From Haladaptatus sp. ZSTT2 (GTDB taxonomy: Archaea > Halobacteriota > Halobacteria > Halobacteriales > Halococcaceae), in contig NZ_JBAMHQ010000001.1 of the NCBI RefSeq assembly GCF_037081775.1, positions 1,922,001 through 1,986,000 on the forward strand: a stretch of 64,000 nt of DNA. Direction: 5' to 3'. How positions within the stretch are numbered: position 1 is the first letter of the stretch; every line of letters begins with the position of its first letter. Below, one piece after another: positions 24,803 to 34,287 of the stretch. Made by a program: the position numbers and the translations under genes. The notes beneath the pieces were generated by a model, which did no database searches, had not been told where the DNA came from, and was given only the letters and a program-made list of their open reading frames with translations.

Positions 24803-26178
24803 ACGTCCGCGTCCGCGGCATCTACACGACCGCCATCACCCACCTGCTCCACGAGGCGGGCCACGACGTGGTGCTCGCCTCAGAACCCATCCAGAACCGG
24901 TTTGACGAATCGTTCCCCGACGCCGAATACGACGCAACCGTCGAGACCACCGCCGACCGCCAAGGTGTTTCGGTCATCGGCACCGAGGACGCTGTTTTCG
25001 CCCTCACAGACCTGCTTTCGGTGGATATCGACACGTTCTCGTGGGCAGACCCGGCCCCGAGGGGGGCCATCTGCAACGCCGTCGTGATGGAGACGAAAAA
25101 GAGCGGCGCAATCGTGGATGTGGGCGAATGCGACGCCTTTCTCCCGTACTCGAAGGTTGACGACCGCGTCGAAGAAGGCGACGCGCTCCGCGTACAGGTG
25201 CGCGACCCCGCCGCCCCGTGGAGCGACGACCGGCCGGTCGTTGACACCCGCATCAGAGTGATGGGCGGCCTCGTCACCCTCGTCCGAGGCAGCAAACCGT
25301 CCGGGACCCGCCCGATGGCCCTCGGCGACCTGCTCCCGACCGACCCACCCGAGGGCTGGTACATGAACTGGGGACGGGACGCAGACGACGCCAGCCTCGA
25401 CGCCCTCGACGACGCGCTTTCGGGAGCGGTCGAACAGGCAACGGCCATCGAGCAGGCGCTGTCGTCGGCACCCGCACCCGAAGACGACGCTCCGCACCTG
25501 CACTACACGGGCGACGCCACGCGCTGGGTTTGGTTCGGCCGCGACTCCCGGTTCGCGCTCGACGACCACCGCCGCGCCGTGACGACGACGATGCCCGGCC
25601 ACCACCGGACGAAGGCCGCAGACCGTCGCGCGAGCGCCGCCGTTGATTTCGCAGAGGCCATCTGCGACCCGAGCGGGGGCTTTCCCTTCGCTGCCGTCAC
25701 TCGACAGTTCGGCCCGCTGACGGGCGACCGACTGGCGATTGGCCACGGCAAACCCGAAGGTCGGCTCATCACGCTTGGGTCAGGAACAGTCACCGACCGA
25801 GACGTGGACAAACAGCGCATCACTCTGACCCGCGAAATGTCGCCCGGTGGCTCCTACGACGCCTTAGACGTGCCCCGACGCGCCGGGGACGTGGCGGTCA
25901 CGAAGTTCACTGAAGGCAAATGGTGGTATCCCACGGTGTACAAGAGTCAGGACGGCGAGCGCCGGGGCACCTACGTCAACATCTGTACGCCGGTCGAACT
26001 GTTCCCCGACAGCGTCCGCTACGTGGACTTACACGTCGATGTCATCAAACACGCAGATGGCACGGTCGAGCGCGTCGATGACGACGAACTCGACGACGCC
26101 GTTTCCGCCGGACACATTTCACCCGAACTCGCAGAAAAAGCGCGACGCGTCGCGAGCGCCATCGAAAACGCGCTCTAA
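24799..26178 (+). CDS. fau1: FAU-1 type RNA-binding protein / ribonuclease E/G-like
   Basis: A 459-residue archaeal FAU-1 (AU-1) homologue. Residues 1-75 are an N-terminal domain (MNVRVRGIYTTAITHLLHEA). An S1-like region follows near residues 88-135 (VMETKKSGAIVDVGECDAFL), then the RNase E/G-like core including RLITLGSGTVTDRDVDKQRI. A C-terminal DUF402 domain shows PGGSYDALDVPRRAGD and GKWWYPTVYK. Pyrococcus FAU-1 binds AU-rich RNA and has been linked to 5S rRNA processing; the role here is assumed. The start at 24799 overlaps the stop of the preceding gene (ATGA), and its stop overlaps that of the convergent gene. Confidence 0.85.
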   Translation: MNVRVRGIYTTAITHLLHEAGHDVVLASEPIQNRFDESFPDAEYDATVETTADRQGVSVIGTEDAVFALTDLLSVDIDTFSWADPAPRGAICNAVVMETKKSGAIVDVGECDAFLPYSKVDDRVEEGDALRVQVRDPAAPWSDDRPVVDTRIRVMGGLVTLVRGSKPSGTRPMALGDLLPTDPPEGWYMNWGRDADDASLDALDDALSGAVEQATAIEQALSSAPAPEDDAPHLHYTGDATRWVWFGRDSRFALDDHRRAVTTTMPGHHRTKAADRRASAAVDFAEAICDPSGGFPFAAVTRQFGPLTGDRLAIGHGKPEGRLITLGSGTVTDRDVDKQRITLTREMSPGGSYDALDVPRRAGDVAVTKFTEGKWWYPTVYKSQDGERRGTYVNICTPVELFPDSVRYVDLHVDVIKHADGTVERVDDDELDDAVSAGHISPELAEKARRVASAIENAL

Positions 26179-27659
26179 TCAGACTGCTCTTCTCGCCGCA
26201 GATAGCGCCACGCGCCCAGACCGACTCCGGTAATCGCTGCGGGCACGCCAAAGCCCGGACCGGAGGTGTCGGTTGTCGTCTCTTCTGTCGTGGTGGTCGA
26301 TTGCGTCGTCGTGGTGGTCTGGGTCGTGGTTTGGGTGGTCGTCGTCTGCGTCGCAGTTTGTGTCGCCGTCGGGGTTTCCGTTTCCGTCAACGACGGCGGA
26401 TTTGCTTGCTCGCCCGCCCGGTCGGGGAAGGTGTAGAGTGCCGTGCCATTGGCACCGTCGCCGCTCGGGTTCTCGTGGCTGGTTGCGACGAAAAATTCGC
26501 CCGGGACGGCGAGTTGTGCCGTCCAGAAACTCGTTTCGTCGGGTTCGCGCCACCACGCGAGCTCCTCGGGGGTGGCCGGGTCTGCGATGTCGTGAATCTT
26601 CACGCCGCCTTGGTACCACGAGGTGTAGAGGTGGTCGCCCGCGATGTCGAAGTTGTGCGAGGTGGTCCACGTCCCTTGGAAGGTGCCATCTGCAGTCTCC
26701 GGCGGCGCAATCATGGCGAGCGACTCCGGCGCGGTTTTATCGGAAATGTCGAACAGTTCGATGCCACTCGGCCCGCCCGTATCGTCAGCGGCGTCTACGT
26801 CCCACGACTCGCCGCCGACGCCCATCACCGTCGCGTCGTCGTTGACCGTGACGTAGTGGTCGTTGCCCGGCGGCTCGAACACCATCTGTCTGAGCTGGTC
26901 GTCGGTGAGTTGGGCGAGTTCGTCCGGGTCTGGCGTCCGCACGTTGCCGAGATACTCGGGGTTCGCCGGGTCAGAACAATCGACAATCCACGTCCCGGCA
27001 TCCCAGAAGACGAGATACGCAATCGGGTTTTTGACGTACAGGTCGTGGAGCGTCCAGACGCTGGTGTTGATGTCGGCCCACCGCTCGTCGTGGTCGGCGA
27101 TCGACCAGCGGCCGACTTCTTCCGGTTCGCCGCTCACGTCAACGATGACGAGTTCGTTTCTTCGCGTATCGATGTCGGCGTGTTCGTTGTCGCCGAGGTA
27201 GGCGGTGTCGCCTTCGAGGTAGACGTTGTGGTGGAAGAAGTTCGTCTCGTACACAGCGCGCTGGGTCGGATTCTCGGGGTCTGAGACGTCGTAGATGACG
27301 AGTGCGTTGATGTTCTGACTCGCCGTGGGGTTCGCCGGCCCGGCGACGAGGAGCGTGTCGCCGTCTATTTTCACGTCGTAGATACCGCGAAGTGGCCCAC
27401 CCTCAACGTCGCTCAGCAACCCCCGTTCTTCTGCGAGCACCGTCGGGTTTGCGGGGCTACTCACGTCCACGATGGCGAAGCCGTTGGTCAGGGCCACATA
27501 GGCGGTTTCGCCGTCGGCGCTCACGACGACCTCTTTTGCGCGAGGAAGGTCAAGGCGCGCAATCGGTGCATAGCCGGATTCTTGCGCAGTGCCGATATGA
27601 CTGAAAAGGGGGAGGGCGGCGCCTGCGGCTGCAGCCTGGAGGACCTGTCTGCGGCGCAT
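26175..27659 (-). CDS. LVIVD-repeat surface protein with PGF-CTERM-like anchor
   Basis: A 494-residue exported beta-propeller. The N terminus MRRRQVLQAAAAGAALPLF is a Tat-type signal. LVIVD repeats follow, each with a short strand such as GFAIVDVSSPANP, ALVIYDVSDPENP, LVIVDVSGEPEEV and GIELFDISDKTAPE. A Thr/Gln-rich spacer of about 35 residues (likely glycosylated) leads to PGFGVPAAITGVGLGAWRYL and RRE, a PGF-CTERM-like tripartite tail processed by archaeosortase in related species. Its ligand is unknown. A TATA-like acatatat is about 20-26 bases upstream. The stop overlaps the stop of the FAU-1 gene. Confidence 0.85.
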   Translation of the reverse strand: MRRRQVLQAAAAGAALPLFSHIGTAQESGYAPIARLDLPRAKEVVVSADGETAYVALTNGFAIVDVSSPANPTVLAEERGLLSDVEGGPLRGIYDVKIDGDTLLVAGPANPTASQNINALVIYDVSDPENPTQRAVYETNFFHHNVYLEGDTAYLGDNEHADIDTRRNELVIVDVSGEPEEVGRWSIADHDERWADINTSVWTLHDLYVKNPIAYLVFWDAGTWIVDCSDPANPEYLGNVRTPDPDELAQLTDDQLRQMVFEPPGNDHYVTVNDDATVMGVGGESWDVDAADDTGGPSGIELFDISDKTAPESLAMIAPPETADGTFQGTWTTSHNFDIAGDHLYTSWYQGGVKIHDIADPATPEELAWWREPDETSFWTAQLAVPGEFFVATSHENPSGDGANGTALYTFPDRAGEQANPPSLTETETPTATQTATQTTTTQTTTQTTTTTQSTTTTEETTTDTSGPGFGVPAAITGVGLGAWRYLRREEQSD

Positions 27660-27676
27660 GCCCCATGTAAACCCGT

Positions 27677-27685
27677 TACATATAT
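27677..27685 (-). promoter_or_regulatory. TATA box for LVIVD gene
   Basis: The minus-strand element ATATATGTA lies 18-26 bases before the ATG at 27659, slightly closer than the usual leaderless spacing. Confidence 0.4.
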
Positions 27686-27712
27686 GATGGTTTTGGTCAG
27701 GTCATTCGTGGC

Positions 27713-28393
27713 TCAATTGCTGTTGTTGTTGGTGGGCAACTGCGGGATGAGCCACGAGAGGAACGCGTCTTCGCTCCGGGTCTGCATCCAGATGCGTCCG
27801 GGACCGGTGAACGTCACGACGAGGCCTTCGCCGCTCAGCAGCGTCGACTTGAGGCCGCCGACTTTGTTCACCGTGAAGTTCGCCGTCTCCTCGAAGGCGA
27901 CGACGTGACCCGTGTCGACGATGTATCTCTCGTCTGCATCCAACTCGACTTCTTGAATCGCACCGTAGCTCGACAGGAAGGTTTCACCCGTCCCGGTGAG
28001 CTTGAGCAAGAACAGGCCTTCGCCGCCGAAGAACGTCCGCCCGCCGCCGAACTTCGTGTCGATGTCGATGCTCGGGTCTGCGGCGAGAAACGACCCCGAC
28101 TGGACGTAGAGCGTTTCGTCTTCTAAGTCGTGGTTCACCACGTCGCCGGGAAGCGGCGGAGCGAGCGTGACGTGCCCGGCGGTGTTCGCGGTAAACGTGT
28201 TCATGAAGAAACTCTCGCCGCCGAGGACCGAACGCTTCAGCGACCCGAGAATCCCCCCGTTCGCCGCGGTCTTGATTTCGACGCCGTCTGTGTAGCTGAC
28301 CATCGAACCAGCTTCGGTGACGATTGCCTCGCCTGTATCAAGGTGAACGGTCACGAGGGCGAACGACGGGCGGTGGTCGATTTCGTGGTGCAT
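27713..28393 (-). CDS. AIM24/TIGR00266 family protein
   Basis: A 226-residue beta-helical protein of the AIM24 family. Landmarks are VTEAGSMVSYTDGVEIKT, GSLKRSVLGGESFFMNTFTA, LYVQSGSFLAADPSI, GLFLLKLTGTGETFLSSYG and GLVVTFTGPGRIWMQTRS. The family is widespread; bacterial and yeast members are poorly defined, with links to membranes or mitochondria. The end carries an NNNSN tail. The start MHHEIDHRPSFA at 28393 fits, and ACACCTACGTGT, a small dyad, sits directly before it. Confidence 0.86.
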   Translation of the reverse strand: MHHEIDHRPSFALVTVHLDTGEAIVTEAGSMVSYTDGVEIKTAANGGILGSLKRSVLGGESFFMNTFTANTAGHVTLAPPLPGDVVNHDLEDETLYVQSGSFLAADPSIDIDTKFGGGRTFFGGEGLFLLKLTGTGETFLSSYGAIQEVELDADERYIVDTGHVVAFEETANFTVNKVGGLKSTLLSGEGLVVTFTGPGRIWMQTRSEDAFLSWLIPQLPTNNNSN

Positions 28394-28448
28394 TACACCT
28401 ACGTGTTAGTTTGCCTCCACTAAGGAGATTTGCCCCGTTTGGGTCGCG

Positions 28449-28898
28449 TCAGTCTCGCCGGACGTACGTCACCGGGCACGGGGCGGCAAAGAGCACTTCC
28501 TGTGCCGTAGAGCCGAACACGGCCTTGCCCGTCGGGGAACGCTTTCTCCCGCCGATGACGACGCGGTCTGCATCGACGTTCTCTGCGAGGGTGACGATAG
28601 CGTCGCCGTGGTTTCCGACTGCGCCTTCGATTTCGTACGATACCTCCGCGTCGTCAAAGTGTGCCGCGAGGTCTCGAATCGTCGTGTGCCGTCGGGCGAC
28701 TTCACCGGGCTCTGCACGGGTTTGCGGTGTGTAGTCGAGTTGGTCTAACACCGATTCGAACTCGTCTTCGGTGAACACGTGGCCGAGTACCACGGTCGCG
28801 CCGGTTGGCTTCGCCACCTCGATAACGGTCTGTGCAAGTTTGTTCACGCTGTTTGCGTCGCGGGGGCCAACCGCGAGTAACATGGTGTCAAGTGCCAT
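28449..28898 (-). CDS. Universal stress protein (UspA family)
   Basis: A 149-residue Usp domain. The start MALDTMLLAVGPRDANSVNK has the strand-loop typical of the fold, and the C-terminal DRVVIGGRKRSPTGKAVFGS carries the ATP-binding G-2x-G-9x-G(S/T) pattern (GGRKRSPTGKAVFGST), so it is probably an ATP-binding type. Its trigger is unknown. The ATG at 28898 is chosen over one 15 codons upstream because a TATA element lies 26-32 bases before it. Confidence 0.88.
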   Translation of the reverse strand: MALDTMLLAVGPRDANSVNKLAQTVIEVAKPTGATVVLGHVFTEDEFESVLDQLDYTPQTRAEPGEVARRHTTIRDLAAHFDDAEVSYEIEGAVGNHGDAIVTLAENVDADRVVIGGRKRSPTGKAVFGSTAQEVLFAAPCPVTYVRRD

Positions 28899-28923
28899 GC
28901 TCGGCTGGTTGTTTCGTGACCGG

Positions 28924-28930
28924 CTAAAAC
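28924..28930 (-). promoter_or_regulatory. TATA box for uspA-like gene
   Basis: The minus-strand GTTTTAG is 26-32 bases upstream of the ATG at 28898. Confidence 0.5.
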
Positions 28931-29033
28931 GTACGGCCATCAATGAGCGACTGCTTTTCTACCCCGCTCGCGTGCCACCGTCTCACACCCTAACCGACAG
29001 CGTTTCACTGCTTCCGTCCATACGCAGACGTAG

Positions 29034-31985
29034 ATGAGCAAGGACTACATCGAGGTTCGGGGGGCCAACGAACACAACCTGAAAGACCTCGACGTTCGCG
29101 TGCCACGCGAGACGTTCACCGTCGTCACCGGACTGTCGGGGTCGGGCAAGTCGTCGCTCGCCTTCGACACCATTTACGCCGAGGGTCAACGGCGCTACAT
29201 CGAGAGTCTGAGCGCCTACGCCCGCAACTTCCTCGGGCAGATGGACAAGCCGCAAGTCGAGAGCGTCGAAGGGCTGTCACCGGCTATCTCCATCGACCAG
29301 AAAAACGGGGCGAACAACCCCCGCTCAACGGTCGGAACGGTGACCGAACTCCACGACTACCTGCGGCTGCTGTACGCCCGCGTCGGGATTCCTCACTGTC
29401 CCGAGTGTGGCCGTGAGGTGGGCGAACAGAGCGCCCAGAACATGGTGCGCCGGATTCTCGAACTGCCCGACGGAACCAAGGCGAAAATCGCCGCGCCGGT
29501 CGTCCGCGACCAGAAAGGCGCGTTCGCAGACCTGTTTTCGGACCTCGTGAGCGACGGCTACTCGCGCGTCGAAGTCGACGGCGAGGAGTACGACCTCACC
29601 ACAGAGAAGCCAACGCTTGACGAGAACTTCCGTCACACCGTAGATGTCATCGTAGACCGCGTAAAAATCGCAGAGAAGGCGCGTTCACGCATCACCGACA
29701 GCGTCGAAACCGCGCTCCGCGAAGCCGACGGCATCATCAAAGTCATCCTACCGAACCCGCCAGAGGGCGTCCGTCTCGGCTCCGAGACGCGTTCGACCGG
29801 GTCGCTTAGCGCGGATGCGGAGAAAGACGGCCGCCTCGTCGTTGAGTTCTCAGAAGACCTCGCGTGCACCCACTGTGGCATCGACCTGAGCGAAGTCGAG
29901 ACGCGGAGTTTCTCCTTCAACAGCCCGTACGGGGCGTGTCCGGAGTGTTCCGGACTTGGGGAGACGAAAGAAATCGACGAAGCACTCGTGATTCAAGATG
30001 CGAACCAGCCGTTGAAACACGTCTTCGAGCCGTGGAGCTACAACCGGAACTACTACCGCCGCCAGCTCGACTCGATGGGCGAGCACTACGACGTTTCGCT
30101 TGACACGCCATTTGAAGAACTCGATGAGGAAGTCCAGCAGGGCTTTCTCTACGGCACTCGCGAGGACGTGCTGTTCGAGTGGAAGACGAAAAATGGAATT
30201 CGCCGCAAGGAACAGCCGTTCGAGGGCGTCATCCCGAATCTCGAACGCCGCCACGTCGAAACCGACAGCAAGCGCGCTCGTGAGCACATCGAGAAGTTCA
30301 TGTCCGTCACGACGTGCCCGGCGTGTAACGGCTCGCGCCTGAAACCCGAATCGCGCGCGGTGCTCGTCTCCGGTACGTCGCTGCCCGAGGTGAACCGGAT
30401 GAGCATCGGTGATGCACTCTCCTACTTCGAAGGCCTCGAAGACACGTTCACCGACCGCGAGCGAACCATCGCCACGGAGATTCTCAAAGAGATTCGCGCC
30501 CGGCTCGGGTTCATGTGCGAAGTCGGCCTCGAATACCTCACGCTCGACCGCGAGGCGGCGACCCTCTCGGGCGGGGAGAGCCAGCGGATTCGTCTCGCTA
30601 CGCAAATCGGGTCCGGCCTCGTCGGCGTGCTCTACGTGCTCGACGAACCGTCGATTGGCCTCCACCAGCGCGACAACGACCGCCTGCTCAACACGCTCTG
30701 TGAACTCCGCGACATCGGGAACACGCTCCTCGTCGTCGAACACGACGAGGAGACGATGCGCCGGGCGGACAACATCATCGACATGGGACCGGGTCCCGGA
30801 AAACGCGGCGGCGAAGTCGTCTTCCAAGGCACCTACGACGAAATCCTCGATGCTGACACCATCACCGCGGAGTACCTCTCCGGCCGGAAAGCGATTCCCG
30901 TCCCAACAGAGCGACGCGAAGCGGCCGACTCGATCACCATTCGCGGCGCGCGCCAGCACAACCTCAAGAACCTCGACGTGGACATTCCGCTCGGCTGTTT
31001 CACCGCCGTCACGGGCGTCTCTGGCTCCGGGAAATCGACGCTGATGCACGAGATTCTCTACAAGAGCCTCGCGCGGACGATGAACAACAACACGAGCGTT
31101 GACCCCGGCGAGCACGACTCCATCGAGGGCCTTGACCAAATCGAGACGGTGCGCCTCATCGACCAGAGTCCGATTGGCCGCACCCCGCGGTCGAATCCGG
31201 CGACCTACACCGGGGTGTTCGACTACATCCGCGAACTGTTCGCAAAGACGAAACTCGCCCGCCAGCGCGGCTACGAGAAGGGACGCTTCTCGTTCAACGT
31301 GAAAGGCGGCCGCTGTGAGGAGTGTGGCGGACAGGGCACCGTCAAAATCGAGATGAACTTCCTCTCAGACGTGTACGTCCCGTGCGAGGAGTGTGAAGGC
31401 GACCGCTACAACGACGAGACCCTCGACGTGACCTACAAGGGCAAGACCATCGCTGACGTGCTGGATATGAGCATCGAGGAAGCACTCGAATTCTTCGAGG
31501 CGGACACGCGCATCAAGCGCCGTCTGCAACTGCTCTCCGACGTTGGCCTCGACTACATGCGCCTTGGCCAGCCCTCGACCACGCTCTCGGGCGGCGAAGC
31601 CCAGCGCGTCAAACTCGCCGAAGAACTCGGTAAGAAACAGACCGGCGAAACGCTGTACCTGCTCGACGAGCCAACGACTGGCCTCCACTCGGAAGACGAG
31701 CGCAAACTCATCGAGGTGCTCCAGCGACTCGTGGACAACGGGAACAGCGTGGTCGTCGTTGAACACGAACTCGACCTCGTCAAAAACGCAGACCACATCA
31801 TTGACCTCGGGCCGGAAGGCGGCGAGAAAGGCGGCCAAATCGTCGCCCGCGGCACGCCCGAAGAAATCGCCCGCACCGACGACTCTCACACCGGTCGCTA
31901 CCTCCGTGACCTGCTTCCGGACATCGAACTCGACGGGCCGCGCGCAGACCGCGTCGCTCCGGCGATGACGACCGACGACGACTAA
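29034..31985 (+). CDS. uvrA: Excinuclease ABC subunit A
   Basis: The DNA-damage recognition ATPase of bacterial-type nucleotide excision repair, full length at 983 residues. The first Walker A is GLSGSGKSSLAFDTIYAEGQ and the first zinc module is built on CPEC...CTHC and CPEC pairs. The ABC signature LSGGESQRIRLA and Walker B VLDEPSIGLHQRD follow. The second half has GVSGSGKSTLMHEIL, the zinc finger CEECGGQG...CEEC, LSGGEAQRVKLA and LDEPTTGLHSED. All elements are intact. uvrB and uvrC are not in the window; a UvrD-like helicase is at 20349. Confidence 0.98.
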   Translation: MSKDYIEVRGANEHNLKDLDVRVPRETFTVVTGLSGSGKSSLAFDTIYAEGQRRYIESLSAYARNFLGQMDKPQVESVEGLSPAISIDQKNGANNPRSTVGTVTELHDYLRLLYARVGIPHCPECGREVGEQSAQNMVRRILELPDGTKAKIAAPVVRDQKGAFADLFSDLVSDGYSRVEVDGEEYDLTTEKPTLDENFRHTVDVIVDRVKIAEKARSRITDSVETALREADGIIKVILPNPPEGVRLGSETRSTGSLSADAEKDGRLVVEFSEDLACTHCGIDLSEVETRSFSFNSPYGACPECSGLGETKEIDEALVIQDANQPLKHVFEPWSYNRNYYRRQLDSMGEHYDVSLDTPFEELDEEVQQGFLYGTREDVLFEWKTKNGIRRKEQPFEGVIPNLERRHVETDSKRAREHIEKFMSVTTCPACNGSRLKPESRAVLVSGTSLPEVNRMSIGDALSYFEGLEDTFTDRERTIATEILKEIRARLGFMCEVGLEYLTLDREAATLSGGESQRIRLATQIGSGLVGVLYVLDEPSIGLHQRDNDRLLNTLCELRDIGNTLLVVEHDEETMRRADNIIDMGPGPGKRGGEVVFQGTYDEILDADTITAEYLSGRKAIPVPTERREAADSITIRGARQHNLKNLDVDIPLGCFTAVTGVSGSGKSTLMHEILYKSLARTMNNNTSVDPGEHDSIEGLDQIETVRLIDQSPIGRTPRSNPATYTGVFDYIRELFAKTKLARQRGYEKGRFSFNVKGGRCEECGGQGTVKIEMNFLSDVYVPCEECEGDRYNDETLDVTYKGKTIADVLDMSIEEALEFFEADTRIKRRLQLLSDVGLDYMRLGQPSTTLSGGEAQRVKLAEELGKKQTGETLYLLDEPTTGLHSEDERKLIEVLQRLVDNGNSVVVVEHELDLVKNADHIIDLGPEGGEKGGQIVARGTPEEIARTDDSHTGRYLRDLLPDIELDGPRADRVAPAMTTDDD

Positions 31986-32027
31986 CGACGCTACATCTCT
32001 TTCTGCTGAGAGCGCGTAGCTTTCACT

Positions 32028-33026
32028 ATGACCGCCATTTACGCACCATTCCGTGAGGTGCTCGTCGTCGCCACCGGCCGTGGCGAGGACTGGCAGGCAA
32101 CCGAACGCCTCGACGGCCATGCACTCGAATGCGTGGCCGTCTCGCAGGCCGCACCCGATCGTGTGTTCGTCGGAACCTTCGACGACGGACTGCAGCGCAG
32201 TCTCGACGCTGGCGACACGTGGGAACAGGTTGGTGGGGACGTCATCGAGGGTGCCGTGATGTCGGCGCGGGTGAGTCCGCACGACCCTGACACGGTCTAC
32301 GTCGGCACTGAACCAAGCGCCGTCTATCGTTCAACTGATGGGGGCGATTCGTGGACGGCGCTCTCGCCGCTCACCGACCTTCCCTCAGCAGACGAGTGGT
32401 ACTTCCCGCCGCGTCCAGACACCCACCACGTTCGGTGGATTGAGGTCGACCCGGCAGACCCAGAACTCCTCTACGTCGGCATTGAGGCCGGAGCGTTCGT
32501 TTACTCCGAAGACGGCGGCGAGTCGTGGCACGAACGCCCCTCCGGCTCGCGCTATGACAACCACTCGCTGGCCGTCCACCCAGATGCGCCTGGACGCGTC
32601 TATGCGGCGGCCGGCGACGGCTACGCCGAGTCACGAGACGGCGGGAAATCGTGGAGCCACCTACAGGACGGGTTGCGCCACCGCTACTGCTGGAGCGTCG
32701 CACCCGACCCGGGCGACCCGGACACGGTGGTTCTCACCGCAGCCGCCGGGCCGTATTCGGCGCACAACCCATCGTCTGCTGAGTCCTTCGTCTACAGACG
32801 CGAGGGCGACGGTGCGTGGGAACGCTGTGGGACAGATCTCGGAGAAGGAGACGGACTGGTTCGCCCTGAGTTGGCGACGGTCGGCGAGCCCGGAGTCGTC
32901 TACGCGTTCTCGAACCGCGGCATCTCGCGCTCGTCGGATGCCGGAAAATCGTGGGACTCGCTCTCGGTTCCGTGGAGCGACCGCTACACCGGACTGACAC
33001 CACGCGGCTTCGCGGTCATCGAATAG
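32028..33026 (+). CDS. BNR/Asp-box repeat beta-propeller protein
   Basis: A 332-residue cytoplasmic propeller (no signal peptide). Five Asp-box motifs are visible: SLDAGDTW, STDGGDSW, SEDGGESW, SRDGGKSW and SSDAGKSW, each at the end of a repeat with DPDTVYVGT-like strands between. Asp-boxes also occur in sialidases and VPS10 proteins, but the arginine triad of sialidases is not evident, so no enzyme activity is claimed. It starts 42 bases after uvrA on the same strand and may be read through from it. Confidence 0.8.
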   Translation: MTAIYAPFREVLVVATGRGEDWQATERLDGHALECVAVSQAAPDRVFVGTFDDGLQRSLDAGDTWEQVGGDVIEGAVMSARVSPHDPDTVYVGTEPSAVYRSTDGGDSWTALSPLTDLPSADEWYFPPRPDTHHVRWIEVDPADPELLYVGIEAGAFVYSEDGGESWHERPSGSRYDNHSLAVHPDAPGRVYAAAGDGYAESRDGGKSWSHLQDGLRHRYCWSVAPDPGDPDTVVLTAAAGPYSAHNPSSAESFVYRREGDGAWERCGTDLGEGDGLVRPELATVGEPGVVYAFSNRGISRSSDAGKSWDSLSVPWSDRYTGLTPRGFAVIE

Positions 33027-33165
33027 GGGCACACAGCCAGCACAGCACGCTCACGAAGCCGGCTGCTGGACACCCGCGGCGGCTTCGCGGCAGTTCTCAC
33101 ATGGCCCGTGCTGGCCGCGTGTTCACTGATAAGTGCTCGCACGGGACGCCGAGAGGCCGGGAAGT

Positions 33166-33171
33166 ATATAC
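33166..33171 (+). promoter_or_regulatory. TATA box for flavoprotein gene
   Basis: TATATA, 25-30 bases before the ATG at 33196, the clearest TATA box in the window. Confidence 0.65.
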
Positions 33172-33195
33172 TGGCGGAAAAGTTAGGCGAAGGCA

Positions 33196-34287
33196 ATGTA
33201 CGATTTCGTCGTCGTCGGTGCTGGCCCTGCCGGGTCGCGGTTTGCCCGTCGTACCGCCGAGGCCGGACACGACGTGCTCGTCCTCGAACGCGGTGAGGTG
33301 GGCAAACCCCTCGCCTGTTCGGGCCACGTCAGCACCGACCTCTGGGAGTTCACGCCGCCGGGTGCGCGCGAGCAACTTCTGCAGAACGAAATCTCGGGCG
33401 CACGATTCCACGCGGGCGGCCCCGGAAGCGACGCCCACCTTTTCTACAAACACGAGGTCATCTCGAACGTCATCGACCGCGTCGGCCTTGACAAGATTCT
33501 CGCAGACACGGCCCGCAAGGCGGGTGCCGACCTGCGCGAGAATCACAGCGTCACGGGCGTCACCGAACGCCGCGACCGCGTTTCGGTTGTGGCACAAACG
33601 CCAGACGGTACGGAAACCTTCGAGGGAAAAATCGTCGTCGGGTGTGACGGTCCCGTCTCGCGGGTGCGCCGCGAGTGTGGCCTCCCCGAACCCAAGGAGA
33701 AACTGCAGGGCGTGCTTGCCTTCTCCGAGGAAGATGACCCCGGCGAGTACGTGGACGTGCACTTGACCGCGCCGACCTTCTTCGCGTGGCGCATCCCCCG
33801 TGGTGAGGCGGGTGTCGAGTACGGACTCGCCGCGCCACCGGGTTCGGAGCCGACCGCACGCGAACTGTTCGACGAGTTCGTCTCCGGCTACGACGTCGAA
33901 ACCTCGCATTTCTGTGCGGGCATGATTCCCATTGGCCCGCCAAAGCGCGTGACTGGCCGCCGGAGTTTGCTGATTGGCGATGCGGCCGCCCAGACCAAGC
34001 CGTTCACCGGCGGCGGAATTGTGTACGGGATGACCGCCGCAGACCACGCCGCGGCGACGGTTGACCCCGACGACCCGAGCACGCTTGGCGACTACGAGCG
34101 GGCGTGGCGCGATGATTTACGTACCGAAATTCGTCTCGGTGCGTGGATTCGCAAGGCGTACTCGCTGCCGAAACCCGTGCAGAATGCCGGACTTGGGACG
34201 CTCGCAGGCGAGATTGGCGTCCACATGGACAAGCCCACCACGATTGCCTCGCGCGAGCAGTTGAAGGCGCTCCTGTCGAGAAAGTAG
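33196..34287 (+). CDS. Geranylgeranyl reductase family flavoprotein
   Basis: A 363-residue FAD-dependent reductase related to archaeal digeranylgeranylglycerophospholipid reductase, which saturates isoprenoid chains of membrane lipids. The FAD motif VVVGAGPAGSRFARRTAEAG opens the protein, LACSGHVS follows the first helix, VVGCDGPVSRVRRECG is the second dinucleotide motif, and RSLLIGDAAAQTKPFTGGGI the third. The CSGHV cysteine is usual in the family. Whether it acts on lipids, menaquinone tails or retinoid precursors is not decided. It has its own TATA box. Its stop directly abuts that of the convergent ygfZ-like gene. Confidence 0.82.
   Translation: MYDFVVVGAGPAGSRFARRTAEAGHDVLVLERGEVGKPLACSGHVSTDLWEFTPPGAREQLLQNEISGARFHAGGPGSDAHLFYKHEVISNVIDRVGLDKILADTARKAGADLRENHSVTGVTERRDRVSVVAQTPDGTETFEGKIVVGCDGPVSRVRRECGLPEPKEKLQGVLAFSEEDDPGEYVDVHLTAPTFFAWRIPRGEAGVEYGLAAPPGSEPTARELFDEFVSGYDVETSHFCAGMIPIGPPKRVTGRRSLLIGDAAAQTKPFTGGGIVYGMTAADHAAATVDPDDPSTLGDYERAWRDDLRTEIRLGAWIRKAYSLPKPVQNAGLGTLAGEIGVHMDKPTTIASREQLKALLSRK

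Noticed and set aside
33052-33126. Cys-pair fragment (GPCENCREAAA) on the minus strand between the BNR and flavoprotein genes
   Set aside because: Only 24 codons between two stops and no start codon, so it cannot be a gene; chance or a decayed remnant.
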